The notes under the pieces: model-generated
What the model saw: only the letters and a program-made list of their open reading frames with translations
What the model was told of the DNA's origin: nothing
Database searches by the model: none
Assembly (NCBI GenBank): GCA_035264885.1
Contig: DATFPK010000009.1
Location: forward strand, 1 to 27,322
From: DATFPK01 sp035264885
GTDB lineage: Bacteria > Actinomycetota > Thermoleophilia > Solirubrobacterales > 70-9
Reading direction: 5' to 3'
Length of the DNA stretch: 27,322 bases
Translations under genes and position numbers: made by a program
Shown: in pieces, positions 1 through 6,371 of the stretch
Position numbering within the stretch: the first letter of the stretch is position 1
How the letters are laid out: each line of letters begins with the position of its first letter

Positions 1-606
1 TCGACCGTCTCCTACTGGCTGAAGAAGCACGGCCTGGAAGCAGAGGGGAAGGCTCGCCACGCCCCGAAGGCGGTGCTCGACCCCATCCGGCTGCGGGAGC
101 TCGTTGACTCCGGCGCCACGATCCGCGAGATCGCGGACCGGTTCGGCGTCGGGTACTCGAGCGTGCGGCACTGGTTGAAGAAGCTCGGCTTGAGAACCGC
201 TTACTCGGAACGAGTTGACGAGTTCGAGGAAGCCCGGAAGGCGGGCCGCCGGAAGGCTTACGGGCGGTGCCCCAAGCACGGGCACACCGCATTCTTCCAG
301 CGCCCCGATGGGGGCTTCCGCTGCGCCAGGTGCAATTCGGACGCGGTCGCCGCGCGGCGGCGCAAGGTCAAGCAGCTACTCGTCGAAGAGGCCGGGGGCG
401 CGTGCATCATCTGCGGGTACGACGGTTACCAGGGCGCGCTTCAGTTTCACCATCTGGATCCCTCGCAGAAGGCGTTCATCGTCAGCCGGCAGGGCGTGAC
501 CCGTTCGCTCGACAGTGCGCGTGCGGAAGCGGCGAAGTGCGTGCTGTTGTGCGCCAATTGCCACGCGGAGGTCGAGGCAGGATTGGCGGACGTGCCTCTG
601 GAATAG
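1..606 (+). CDS. HTH-HNH endonuclease, 5' end outside window
   Basis: The frame is open from base 1, so the gene starts upstream of the window. A GTG at 73 would cut off a helix-turn-helix and is probably internal. The visible order is: the end of one HTH (STVSYWLKKHGL), a second HTH of the same type about 30 residues later (IREIADRFGVGYSSVRHWLK), a small Cys/His cluster (CPKHG...CARC), and an HNH-type nuclease core (CIICGY, FHHLDP, CANCHAE) with paired CxxC zinc ligands and the HH catalytic motif. HNH proteins cut or nick DNA, and the duplicated HTH suggests site recognition. It may act as a solitary mobile or homing-type nuclease or in DNA metabolism. No partner gene is visible. It ends 51 bp before tRNA-Asn. 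Confidence 0.8.
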   Translation, partial: STVSYWLKKHGLEAEGKARHAPKAVLDPIRLRELVDSGATIREIADRFGVGYSSVRHWLKKLGLRTAYSERVDEFEEARKAGRRKAYGRCPKHGHTAFFQRPDGGFRCARCNSDAVAARRRKVKQLLVEEAGGACIICGYDGYQGALQFHHLDPSQKAFIVSRQGVTRSLDSARAEAAKCVLLCANCHAEVEAGLADVPLE

Positions 607-637
607 GGCGCTACAGTTTTCTTCCGCTCTTCGGTTA

Positions 638-671
638 TCCGAAGTAGCTCAGCACGATCCGGGGTAGCTCA
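638..671 (+). repeat. Partial tandem copy of the tRNA-Asn 5' end
   Basis: Bases 638-651 (tccgaagtagctca) match the first 14 bases of tRNA-Asn at 658-671 (tccggggtagctca) at 12 of 14 positions, offset by exactly 20 bp. It has no anticodon arm of its own. It lies inside the likely tRNA leader and may be a slippage duplication. Confidence 0.45.
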
Positions 672-732
672 ATTTGGCAGATGCGCTCGGCTGTTAACCG
701 AGAGGTTGTGGGTTCGAGTCCCACCCCCGGAG
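658..732 (+). tRNA. tRNA-Asn (anticodon GUU)
   Basis: A full cloverleaf can be drawn. The acceptor stem pairs 658-664 with 725-731 perfectly (tccgggg/ccccgga), with discriminator G at 732. The anticodon stem ctcgg/ccgag (686-690, 698-702) encloses loop ctgttaa with GTT at 693-695, which reads Asn codons. The T stem gtggg/cccac carries the loop ttcgagt. CCA is not encoded. A TACAGT at 612-617 could be its -10 box. Confidence 0.95.
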
Positions 733-736
733 CTCT

Positions 737-1939
737 CTAGCTTCTGATCGTCCCCCGCCGTGTCGCCCGCGCCTGGTCTTCGACCAGCGCGGCGGCGCGA
801 GCCGCTCCGTCGTTCACCTCGGACCACCGGGCGATCGACTCCGCCCGCTCGCGGAACCGAGGCTCCCCCAGCAGCTCCCGCGCCGCCCACCGCAACGGCC
901 CGGGCCGGCAGAGCCGCCAGGGCACAGACAGCCCCACCTTCGACCAGGTCACCCGCGCCGCCGTCTCGGCCATGTCGCCGACCGCGGGACAGACCAGGAC
1001 CGGCACCCCCTCACCGAGCGCCCGCGCCACGGTGCCGTGCCCGCCGTGGCATACCACCAGCGAGGCCTGCGGCATCACCTGGCTGTAGGAGAGCCAGTCG
1101 ACCAGCACCGCATTGCCGGGTACCGGGATCGGCTCCGGCGGCTCCACCCGGTTCGTCGTCGCCACGACCCGCACCGGTTCGTCCGCCAGCGCCTCGAGCG
1201 ACATCCGCACCAGACGGTTGCGCGGATCCTGCGACGTGCTCGGGGCCACCAGCACCAGTGGCTGCTCACCTTCGGGCAGCTCGATGTTGCGGTACGGAAG
1301 CTGGAAGTGGAGCGGTCCCGCCACCTTCACATGGGCCGGCCACACCCGCGGGTACTCGAGGTGGGGAAACGTCCCGACCAGCACCAGCTCCTCGCTGATC
1401 CCGCCGTGGAACCGAGCCTGCGGCCGCAACCCCAGGCGCTCCCGCTGCCCGTTCAGCTCCTCGCGCCCGATCCGCAGCCCCGTCTCCAGGAGGGGCAGCG
1501 ACCTGCGCCACAGCCACCGTCCCACCGGCGTCCGCGGCGGCTGCACCCCGACCGCGAAGAACGGCAGCCCCGGCTCGTGCACCGGATAGATGTGCGGGAT
1601 CAGCGTCGCCCGCGGCACCCGCGCCACCTCGGCCGCCAGCGCCGGGGCCAGCGTCAGGATGTCGCTCACCACCAGGTCCGGCTCCAGCTCCTCCAGCAGC
1701 GGCGCCAGCGCCATCGCCGCGTCCGCCGCGCCGGCGTCGCCGCTCTCGGGGCCGGGGGGCGGAAACACCCTGTACTGCTCGGCGGCCCGGAATTCCAGCC
1801 CGACCTCTTCGGTCGCGTCCCGCCATCGCTCCCACGTCTCGACCACGACCCGGTGCCCGCGCGACGCCAGCTCCCGCCCCAGCGCGATCGCCGGGAAGGC
1901 GTGCCCCGGGTCCCCGAACGCCGCCACGAGCAGCCGCAT
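737..1939 (-). CDS. GT1-family (MGT-like) glycosyltransferase
   Basis: This 400-aa GT-B fold glycosyltransferase would transfer sugar from a nucleotide sugar to a small acceptor, in the cytoplasm. The N-terminus MRLLVAAFGDPGHAFPAIAL is the typical acceptor-domain strand and glycine loop. The signature HGGHGT (about 298-303) followed by RALGEGVPVLVCP and a D-x5-A-x-RV segment is the C-terminal donor-binding motif of UGT/MGT enzymes. ATG 1939 is preferred because an upstream in-frame extension to 1996 is very basic and unlike the family. Upstream DNA has GGAGGA, but over 20 nt away. It is transcribed toward tRNA-Asn and is divergent from the gene at 2038. The substrate (macrolide, phenolic or lipid) cannot be read from sequence, and no natural-product cluster surrounds it. 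Confidence 0.85.
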   Translation of the reverse strand: MRLLVAAFGDPGHAFPAIALGRELASRGHRVVVETWERWRDATEEVGLEFRAAEQYRVFPPPGPESGDAGAADAAMALAPLLEELEPDLVVSDILTLAPALAAEVARVPRATLIPHIYPVHEPGLPFFAVGVQPPRTPVGRWLWRRSLPLLETGLRIGREELNGQRERLGLRPQARFHGGISEELVLVGTFPHLEYPRVWPAHVKVAGPLHFQLPYRNIELPEGEQPLVLVAPSTSQDPRNRLVRMSLEALADEPVRVVATTNRVEPPEPIPVPGNAVLVDWLSYSQVMPQASLVVCHGGHGTVARALGEGVPVLVCPAVGDMAETAARVTWSKVGLSVPWRLCRPGPLRWAARELLGEPRFRERAESIARWSEVNDGAARAAALVEDQARATRRGTIRS

Positions 1940-2037
1940 CTCCGCCGACCGCTTCAACGTCCTCCGCCCATGCAACTTCCCATCCCGCCGGCGCAAACCC
2001 CTGCGCGGACCCGCCGCCAGCCGCTATCCCTCCGCCG

Positions 2038-2553
2038 GTGAAGCGGCGGCGCAACAAGGCGGAACGCCTTCGCACCGCGGTTGCCGTCCTGCCCCGGCAC
2101 ACGCGCGAGGCGATGCTGCGCGGGATCGACGGCAACACGATCATCGTCGGCGCCTACACCGACCGCGACGGCGGCGTCTGCCCGATGCTCGCCGCACACC
2201 GCAACGGTGGCCGCACCAGCTTCGCCTCCTTCGCCCGCGCCTGGGACGACTTCACCAGCGCGACCAAGCGCCCTCGACCCGCCTCGCGCCGCGAGGTCGC
2301 CGTCCTTCGCAGCTACCTCGAGATGAGCCTGCTCGCCGACGACGCCCCGCAGGAGTCGCTGACCGAGATTGCCGGCCGGATCCGTTCCGAGCGCCGCGCC
2401 GCGCCGCCGGTGCCCGAACCCGACCCGCCGACCGGCCGGCGCGAGCGCATCCGGATCACCGACCTCCGCGGCCGGCGCCCCCGCCCCCGGCGCGGCCGGC
2501 CCGTCGACCTCTACGAGGCGACGCTCGCCGCTTCCGCCGACCGCCGCGACTGA
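2038..2553 (+). CDS. Conserved hypothetical basic protein
   Basis: A 171-aa protein from GTG 2038. It has a basic N-terminus (KRRRNKAERLR), then a compact central block with the phrases AMLRGIDGNTIIVGAYTD and GGVCPMLAAHRNGGRTSFAS. These resemble an uncharacterised protein seen repeatedly in Thermoleophilia-type actinobacteria (from memory, not searched). The last 50 residues are Arg/Pro-rich and probably disordered. No catalytic motif, signal peptide or membrane helix is visible. The charge and cytosolic character would fit nucleic-acid binding, but that is a guess. It is divergent from the glycosyltransferase and ends 8 bp from the convergent SDR gene. Confidence 0.65.
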   Translation: MKRRRNKAERLRTAVAVLPRHTREAMLRGIDGNTIIVGAYTDRDGGVCPMLAAHRNGGRTSFASFARAWDDFTSATKRPRPASRREVAVLRSYLEMSLLADDAPQESLTEIAGRIRSERRAAPPVPEPDPPTGRRERIRITDLRGRRPRPRRGRPVDLYEATLAASADRRD

Positions 2554-2561
2554 CCTCCGCC

Positions 2562-3299
2562 TCAGGGCGCCCCGATGGCCTCGCCGGGCCGCGTGAAGAC
2601 GAGCTCCGGGACGCGGCAGTTCGGCGACATCCTCAGCAGGAAGAGCACCGCCTCCGCCAGGTCCTCCGGCCGGATCATCTCCTCCGGCTTCACCTGCTCC
2701 TTGACGAAATCGGTCATCGCCGTGTCGACGAATCCCGGCGCCAGCGCCGTGCAGGCGATCCCCTGGCCGCCGACCTCGCGCTCGGTCGCGACCGTGAAGT
2801 TCAGTACCGCCGCCTTCGTCGCCGCGTAGACCGACAGCCACGGCTGCCCGCTCTTGCCGGCGATCGACGCCGTGTTGACGATCAGCGCCTTGCCGTGTTC
2901 CCCGCCGGCCTCGCGCAGCAGCGGCAGCGCCTCGCGCGTGCCGATGATCAGCGCCCGCAGGTTGACCCCGAGCTGCATGTCCAGGTACTTCGTCTGGATC
3001 CCGTCCATCGGCGCCCCGATCCCGACCCCCGCATTGTTGACGAGAACGTCGAGGCGCCCGTACGCCTCGCGGTGCGTCGTGACCAGGCCGACGACGTCGC
3101 CCTCCTCGGTCATGTTGGCCGGCACGCTCCGGACCTCGAACCCTTCTGAGCGCAGGCCCTCGGCCGCCTCCTCGAGCTTCTCCGGCCGGCGAGCCGACAG
3201 CGTCAGCGCGTAGCCCTCGCCGCCGAGCGCCCGGGCGATCGCCAGGCCGATGCCACTCGAACCTCCGGTGATCAGTGCCGCCCGGTCGGCCAAATCCAC
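2562..3299 (-). CDS. Short-chain dehydrogenase/reductase (SDR)
   Basis: A classical SDR of 245 aa that would oxidise or reduce an alcohol/carbonyl with NAD(P)(H). Visible motifs are the cofactor loop TGGSSGIG near the N-terminus, the structural NNAG motif, the catalytic Ser region (IVNTASIAGKSG), the YAATK active-site Tyr-Lys pair, and the PG motif in ALAPGFVDTAM. An Arg in ALTLSARRPEK after strand 2 suggests NADP preference. GTG 3299 is chosen because AGGAGAGG lies just upstream; a longer open frame to 3365 adds a low-complexity Gly/Val stretch. The substrate is unknown. It is divergent from the lipoprotein gene at 3372 across a 72-bp gap. Confidence 0.88.
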   Translation of the reverse strand: MDLADRAALITGGSSGIGLAIARALGGEGYALTLSARRPEKLEEAAEGLRSEGFEVRSVPANMTEEGDVVGLVTTHREAYGRLDVLVNNAGVGIGAPMDGIQTKYLDMQLGVNLRALIIGTREALPLLREAGGEHGKALIVNTASIAGKSGQPWLSVYAATKAAVLNFTVATEREVGGQGIACTALAPGFVDTAMTDFVKEQVKPEEMIRPEDLAEAVLFLLRMSPNCRVPELVFTRPGEAIGAP

Positions 3300-3359
3300 T
3301 CCTCTCCTGGAGTCGCCGTCGCCGCGAGACCCTACCCCGACCCCGCCAACGCCGCTCAA

Positions 3360-3365
3360 TAACAT
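3360..3365 (+). promoter_or_regulatory. -10 box TAACAT, leaderless promoter
   Basis: TAACAT is followed by 6 nt and then the GTG start at 3372. Transcription starting about 7 nt after a -10 box would begin at the start codon itself. No Shine-Dalgarno sequence precedes the GTG. Confidence 0.55.
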
Positions 3366-3371
3366 GGGCGC

Positions 3372-4466
3372 GTGCGTTTCCTCCGAGTCGCCGTCGCCGC
3401 GGCGTTCAGCGCCGCGGCCGTTGTCCTGCCCGCCGGCTGTGGCGGGTCCGACGGCGACGGCTCAGGCGGCAGCACCGTCGCCGATCGACCGGCGCCGCCC
3501 GCGAGCGAGTTCCCGAGCGCCAAGGGCAAGACCCTGGGACAGGTGCTCGAAACGGCCGACGGCTCGGCTGAGGAGGCCGGCATCGTCGTCTCGCCGGCTT
3601 CGATGGTCTTCGAGAAGGGACAGAACCGCTACGGGTTCGGCGTCTTCTCGACCGGACGGGAGCAGATGACCGACGCGGAAGTCGCCCTCTACTTCGCCCG
3701 CGTACCCCCATCGGAGTCGACGGTGATCCCGAAGGGCGGCGCAAAGGAAGGCGAGTCGGGCAGCGCCCAGCCGCCGCCGGAGAACCTGGCATCTGCCCTC
3801 GACCAGAAGGCGACCGGGCCGTTCCCGGCCGCGGTCGAGAGCCTCGAGACCGAACCCGCCTTCCGCGCCAAGACGACGACCGACGACCCCGACGCCGCGC
3901 TCGCCGTCTACACCACCACCATCGACTTCCCCGCCAACGGCGAGTGGCGCGTCGCCGCCCTGGTCAACGACGGCGGCGAGACGCGCGCGACGCTGCTGCC
4001 GAGCGCCGTGGTCGGCCAGTTCGGCCAGGTGCCGCAGGTCGGCGACCGCCCGCCCCGCGTCCATACGCCGACCGCCGAGGAGGTCGGCGGGGACCTCGCC
4101 AGCATCGACACCCGCCTCCCCCCGAGCACCCAGCACGAGCAGGACTTCGCGGACGTGCTCGGGAAGAAGCCGATCGTGCTCTTGTTCGCGACCCCTCAGT
4201 TCTGCCAGAGTCGTGTCTGCGGCCCCGTCGTCGACGTCACGGAGCAGCTCAAGGAGGAGTACGGCGACGAGGTCACCTTCATCCACATGGAGATCTTCAA
4301 CGACAACGACCCGAACAAGGGCGCGCGCCCGCAGGTCCGGGCCTTCCACCTGCCGAGCGAGCCCTGGGTCTTCGTGATCGACCGGGCGGGCGTCATCCGC
4401 ACCGCCATCGAGGGGGCCTTCGGGGTGAATGAGCTCGACGAGGCGATCCAGGGGGTCACGGGGTGA
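3372..4466 (+). CDS. Lipoprotein with C-terminal thioredoxin-like domain
   Basis: A 364-aa exported lipoprotein. The N-terminus is a lipoprotein signal with lipobox LPAG-C23, followed by a Gly/Ser linker. Residues about 50-230 form a domain of unknown function with Ig- or YceI-like texture (evenly spaced beta-type segments). Residues about 240-364 look like a redoxin: KKPIVLLFATPQFCQSRVC carries C278 and C283 (C-x4-C, not the classic CxxC), then a long helix, a strand FIHMEIF, and a PWVFVIDRAGVI segment matching the cis-Pro region of thioredoxin folds. It may act in extracytoplasmic thiol redox, SCO-like metal handling or lipoprotein-bound sensing; the C-x4-C spacing leaves this open. GTG 3372 sits behind a leaderless-type -10. 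It overlaps the HPt gene by 4 bp, so the two are translationally coupled. Confidence 0.75.
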   Translation: MRFLRVAVAAAFSAAAVVLPAGCGGSDGDGSGGSTVADRPAPPASEFPSAKGKTLGQVLETADGSAEEAGIVVSPASMVFEKGQNRYGFGVFSTGREQMTDAEVALYFARVPPSESTVIPKGGAKEGESGSAQPPPENLASALDQKATGPFPAAVESLETEPAFRAKTTTDDPDAALAVYTTTIDFPANGEWRVAALVNDGGETRATLLPSAVVGQFGQVPQVGDRPPRVHTPTAEEVGGDLASIDTRLPPSTQHEQDFADVLGKKPIVLLFATPQFCQSRVCGPVVDVTEQLKEEYGDEVTFIHMEIFNDNDPNKGARPQVRAFHLPSEPWVFVIDRAGVIRTAIEGAFGVNELDEAIQGVTG

Positions 4467-4822
4467 GCGAGAACGCCGAGGCCGACCTGATCGAGTCCTT
4501 CGCCCAGGAGGCGCGCCGCCGCTGCGACGTCATCTCCGCGGGGCTCGACACAGGAACCACCGACTTCGAGACCCTGCGCTCCGAGGCACACGCGTTGCGT
4601 GGCACGGCGGCCGTGGTCGGCCTCCAGCGCCTGGCCGAGCTGGCCGGCCTGATGGAGTCCGACCTCAAGGAAGCCGCCAAGGCCGGCACCCTCCGGCCCA
4701 ACCGCGCCAGCCAGATCTCCGAGGCCGCCAAGGCCCTCGCCGACGGCGCCGCCGCCGCCGCCGAGGGCAGCGAGGAGCCGCCCGACGTCGGCCGCTCCCT
4801 CGCCCAGCTGTTCAGCGCCTGA
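4463..4822 (+). CDS. Stand-alone HPt phosphotransfer domain protein
   Basis: A 119-aa all-helical cytoplasmic protein. The segment EAHALRGTAAVVG, with His43, matches the HPt signature (AHxLKGSA), in which the His carries phosphate between a hybrid sensor kinase and a response regulator. An N-terminal amphipathic helix and a C-terminal Ala-rich helix complete the usual four-helix bundle length. Its GTG overlaps the TGA of the lipoprotein gene in GTGA, so it is the second gene of a two-gene operon. No sensor kinase or receiver gene is in the window. The pairing with a redox-type lipoprotein hints at a common signalling task but does not prove one. Its 3' end overlaps the convergent NTF2-like gene by 11 bp. 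Confidence 0.8.
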   Translation: MSENAEADLIESFAQEARRRCDVISAGLDTGTTDFETLRSEAHALRGTAAVVGLQRLAELAGLMESDLKEAAKAGTLRPNRASQISEAAKALADGAAAAAEGSEEPPDVGRSLAQLFSA

Positions 4823-5210
4823 GCGAATCCGCAGCGGCTCGAGCCTCGTCCTCCTGGTGCTGGAGGAAGATCTCGATCCGCGTGATCAGGCCGTCGTCGT
4901 CGAACGTCCAGACGGCCCATGAGCGGACGTCGAGCTCGATCCCGCTGGTCATCCCACGCGCCCGGATGTGGAGCCGGCCGAGCACTCGGCAGCCCCCCGC
5001 CAGGACCGGCTCGAACTCCTTGACCTCCTGCCCCTCGAACGCATCCGGCTCCATCCAGCGCCGCATGCTGTCGACGCCTCGGTAGGGCGGCTGCCCACCC
5101 GGCGGCACGAGGACGACGTCCCGATCCACGAGGCCAGAGGCTGTCTCCACGTCCTCCTCTGCGACGGCATCGAGCCAGCGCCGGGCGGTCTCCACATTCG
5201 CCTGGGACAT
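4812..5210 (-). CDS. NTF2-like (SnoaL-type) protein
   Basis: A 132-aa protein that starts MSQANVETARRWLDAVAEED, the typical first helix of NTF2/SnoaL-like proteins of actinobacteria, and ends with strand-rich RSWAVWTFDDDGLITRIEIF, the signature last hairpin (W-x-F-DGLI-x-RIE). Full family length. These cone-shaped folds bind small hydrophobic ligands or act as isomerases, hydrolases or polyketide cyclases; the actual reaction is unknown. ATG 5210 is chosen over an in-frame start at 5231 because the family motif begins there and because GATACT lies 8 nt upstream, giving a nearly leaderless transcript. A shortened relative lies at 6372. Confidence 0.82.
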   Translation of the reverse strand: MSQANVETARRWLDAVAEEDVETASGLVDRDVVLVPPGGQPPYRGVDSMRRWMEPDAFEGQEVKEFEPVLAGGCRVLGRLHIRARGMTSGIELDVRSWAVWTFDDDGLITRIEIFLQHQEDEARAAADSLRR

Positions 5211-5272
5211 GGCGACGCAGTATCGCGCCATCGCCCATCCGCCTCCACGGCCCGCGCTACGCTCGCGCCGGC

Positions 5273-5346
5273 GGGCCGGTAGCTCAGCTGGTCAGAGCAG
5301 CGGACTCATAATCCGTCGGTCGGAGGTTCGAGTCCTCCCCGGCCCA
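5273..5346 (+). tRNA. tRNA with CAU anticodon (elongator Met or Ile2)
   Basis: The acceptor stem gggccgg/ccggccc (5273-5279, 5339-5345) is fully paired with discriminator A at 5346. The anticodon loop ctcataa (5305-5311) reads CAU at 5307-5309, with stem gcgga/tccgt. The T arm is ggagg-ttcgagt-cctcc. A paired first base and the absence of three G-C pairs in the anticodon stem exclude the initiator. Elongator Met is the more likely identity, but an Ile2 tRNA modified by TilS cannot be excluded from sequence alone. A decayed copy of its 3' half lies at 6120. Confidence 0.9.
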
Positions 5347-5402
5347 TCCCACAAAGCGCTTTCCAGTGCGGTTCTCCGGGAACAGCGTCGAGGCCCAACT
5401 TG

Positions 5403-5423
5403 ACTTCACCACCACTTCACCAC
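5403..5423 (+). repeat. Two ACTTCACCAC direct repeats, 11-bp period
   Basis: ACTTCACCAC occurs at 5403-5412 and again at 5414-5423, separated by one base. The 11-bp period puts both copies on one face of the helix, as in arm-type integrase sites or operator half-sites. It lies 57 bp behind the tRNA. Confidence 0.5.
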
Positions 5424-5534
5424 GGCGAAGCCTGGCTGTGGAGGGCTGACGCACCGCTTCCTTGGGACTCCTGCCTGGCGGGTTTCCCTCCGGTAGGGTC
5501 TTCGGTGCGGGGGCCCGGCAAGGATGCTGGGGAG

Positions 5535-5598
5535 ACAGACCCTCCGAGTCCCCGCGTTATTCCTGTCTCTGTCACCCGGCGGGCCTCAGAGGGTCTGT
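5535..5598 (+). repeat. 10-bp inverted repeat in a leader region
   Basis: ACAGACCCTC at 5535-5544 is the exact reverse complement of GAGGGTCTGT at 5589-5598. The intervening 44 nt could form a large loop. It lies 67 bp upstream of the ABM-like gene start and may be a leader structure. There is no T-tract. Confidence 0.35.
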
Positions 5599-5665
5599 GC
5601 CTTGGCGGGTCATCCACGCGTCCGATGCGCGATACGCTCGGCTCACATCCACCGAAAGGACTGCC

Positions 5666-5929
5666 ATGCATGCAGTAGTGGTCAGCGTGACCATCAACGA
5701 CCGGGAGGCGGCCACGGACCATCTGCGCAACGAGGTCGTGCCAGGTGTGAAGCAGGCCCCCGGCCTGGTTGCCGCGTATTGGGTCAGGGTTGACGGCAAG
5801 GGCCGGAGTATGGGCATCTTCGAGTCCGAGGATGCGGCTCAGGCTGTTGCGGACCGAATCCCCGAGATGCTCACCGATGCTGTCACGCTCGAGAGCGTGG
5901 ACGTCGGGGAAGTCGTCGAAAGCGCCTGA
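5666..5929 (+). CDS. Small ABM-like ferredoxin-fold protein
   Basis: An 87-aa protein starting at ATG 5666, with AAAGGA 7 nt upstream. The pattern strand (HAVVVSVTIND), helix (REAATDHLRNEVVPGVKQAP), strand pair (GLVAAYWVRVDGKGRSMGIFES), helix (EDAAQAVADRIPEM) and final strand is that of antibiotic-biosynthesis-monooxygenase-like dimeric alpha/beta-barrel proteins. Those act as cofactorless oxygenases or simply as small dimers, so the activity is unknown. Its codon choice is less GC-extreme than its neighbours. It is flanked by an intact tRNA and a decayed tRNA-like copy, so it could be cargo of a past insertion. Confidence 0.72.
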   Translation: MHAVVVSVTINDREAATDHLRNEVVPGVKQAPGLVAAYWVRVDGKGRSMGIFESEDAAQAVADRIPEMLTDAVTLESVDVGEVVESA

Positions 5930-6119
5930 CGCCTCAGCGATCACCAGTCGCCTCCCGCTCCTGAACCCCGCGCGGCAGGTTCGTGACCATCTCGATCACC
6001 GTGGCGGTGTGCGCATCCTCGGGATCGACCGACTCAGGCGCCGGCTGACGAGCACCGCCGGGCGGCGATTGGGGGCGAGCCGGACCCGGCGGACACCGCC
6101 AATCCGCACCGTCCTAGGC
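5930..6119 (-). other. Gap with a short open remnant
   Basis: On the minus strand a frame ending at TGA 5934-5936 reads DPEDAHTATVIEMVTNLPRG and about 10 further residues before the stop. The composition is protein-like, but I see no start codon with a ribosome site. It could be the tail of a decayed gene or chance. Nothing else is recognisable here. Confidence 0.2.
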
Positions 6120-6164
6120 CGACTGATAATCCGTTGGGCGGAGGTCCGAGTCCTCCCGGGTCCA
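6120..6164 (+). pseudogene. Degenerate tRNA 3' half (tRNA-CAU copy)
   Basis: These 45 bases align without gaps to 5302-5346 of the intact CAU tRNA, with 38 identities: the anticodon loop (CAT changed to GAT), variable region, T arm and acceptor 3' strand plus A. The T loop reads tccgagt, so the invariant TTC is lost, and the anticodon stem has a mismatch. Bases 6082-6088 (ggacccg) could pair with the acceptor strand 6157-6163 (cgggtcc), but no D arm lies between. It is not a working tRNA. It may be a pseudogene left by duplication or the far-end att-like scar of an element that used the tRNA at 5273. Confidence 0.7.
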
Positions 6165-6193
6165 CTACGAGCACCGCTTACTGAGGCCGTTTG

Positions 6194-6295
6194 TCAGGCG
6201 GGCGTAGCTGCGGTAGCGCTGGTGAAGATCGTGTCGGCGTCGGCCTCGGTCTCCTCTACGGTTGGCGGCTCGTAGGGCGGCAGGTCCTTGCTCAT
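6194..6295 (-). CDS. YEPP-motif small peptide (33 aa)
   Basis: A short gene whose ATG at 6295 follows GAGGAGGG with 6 nt spacing and a TAGGCT (6340-6335) that could be the -10. The product is acidic: MSKDLPPYEPPTVEETEADA followed by DTIFTSATAATPA. It shares the core PYEPP[TS]VEExE[AS]D[AG]DT with the 41-aa peptide at 11702, and both end in short Thr/Ala/Gly-rich tails. The Y-x-x-P block recalls leader peptides of lasso and other RRE-dependent RiPPs, whose leader is recognised through YxxP. The tail has no Cys and no Asp/Glu suitable for a lasso ring. No maturase gene is in the window. A non-RiPP small-protein role is equally possible. Confidence 0.65.
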   Translation of the reverse strand: MSKDLPPYEPPTVEETEADADTIFTSATAATPA

Positions 6296-6371
6296 CGCGT
6301 TCCCTCCTCGACGGTGCGTGTTCCTTCGATGCGGAGCCTATGATCGGAGCCCGGCGCCCGCAACCAGTCGC

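Larger units (their letters stand above)
5347..5665. other. Non-coding stretch behind the CAU tRNA
   Basis: No gene is recognisable in these 319 bases. They hold a pair of 10-bp direct repeats (5403-5423), a 10-bp inverted repeat (5535-5598) and the leader of the gene at 5666, including TACGCT near 5633 as a possible -10. The position directly behind a tRNA 3' end, and a second tRNA 3'-half-like sequence downstream, would fit the remains of an integrated element, but no integrase is present. Confidence 0.4.

Noticed and set aside
1590..3149. Plus-strand open frame of 519 codons
   Set aside because: It crosses three real genes on both strands and is Arg/Ala/Pro-rich without any recognisable motif.
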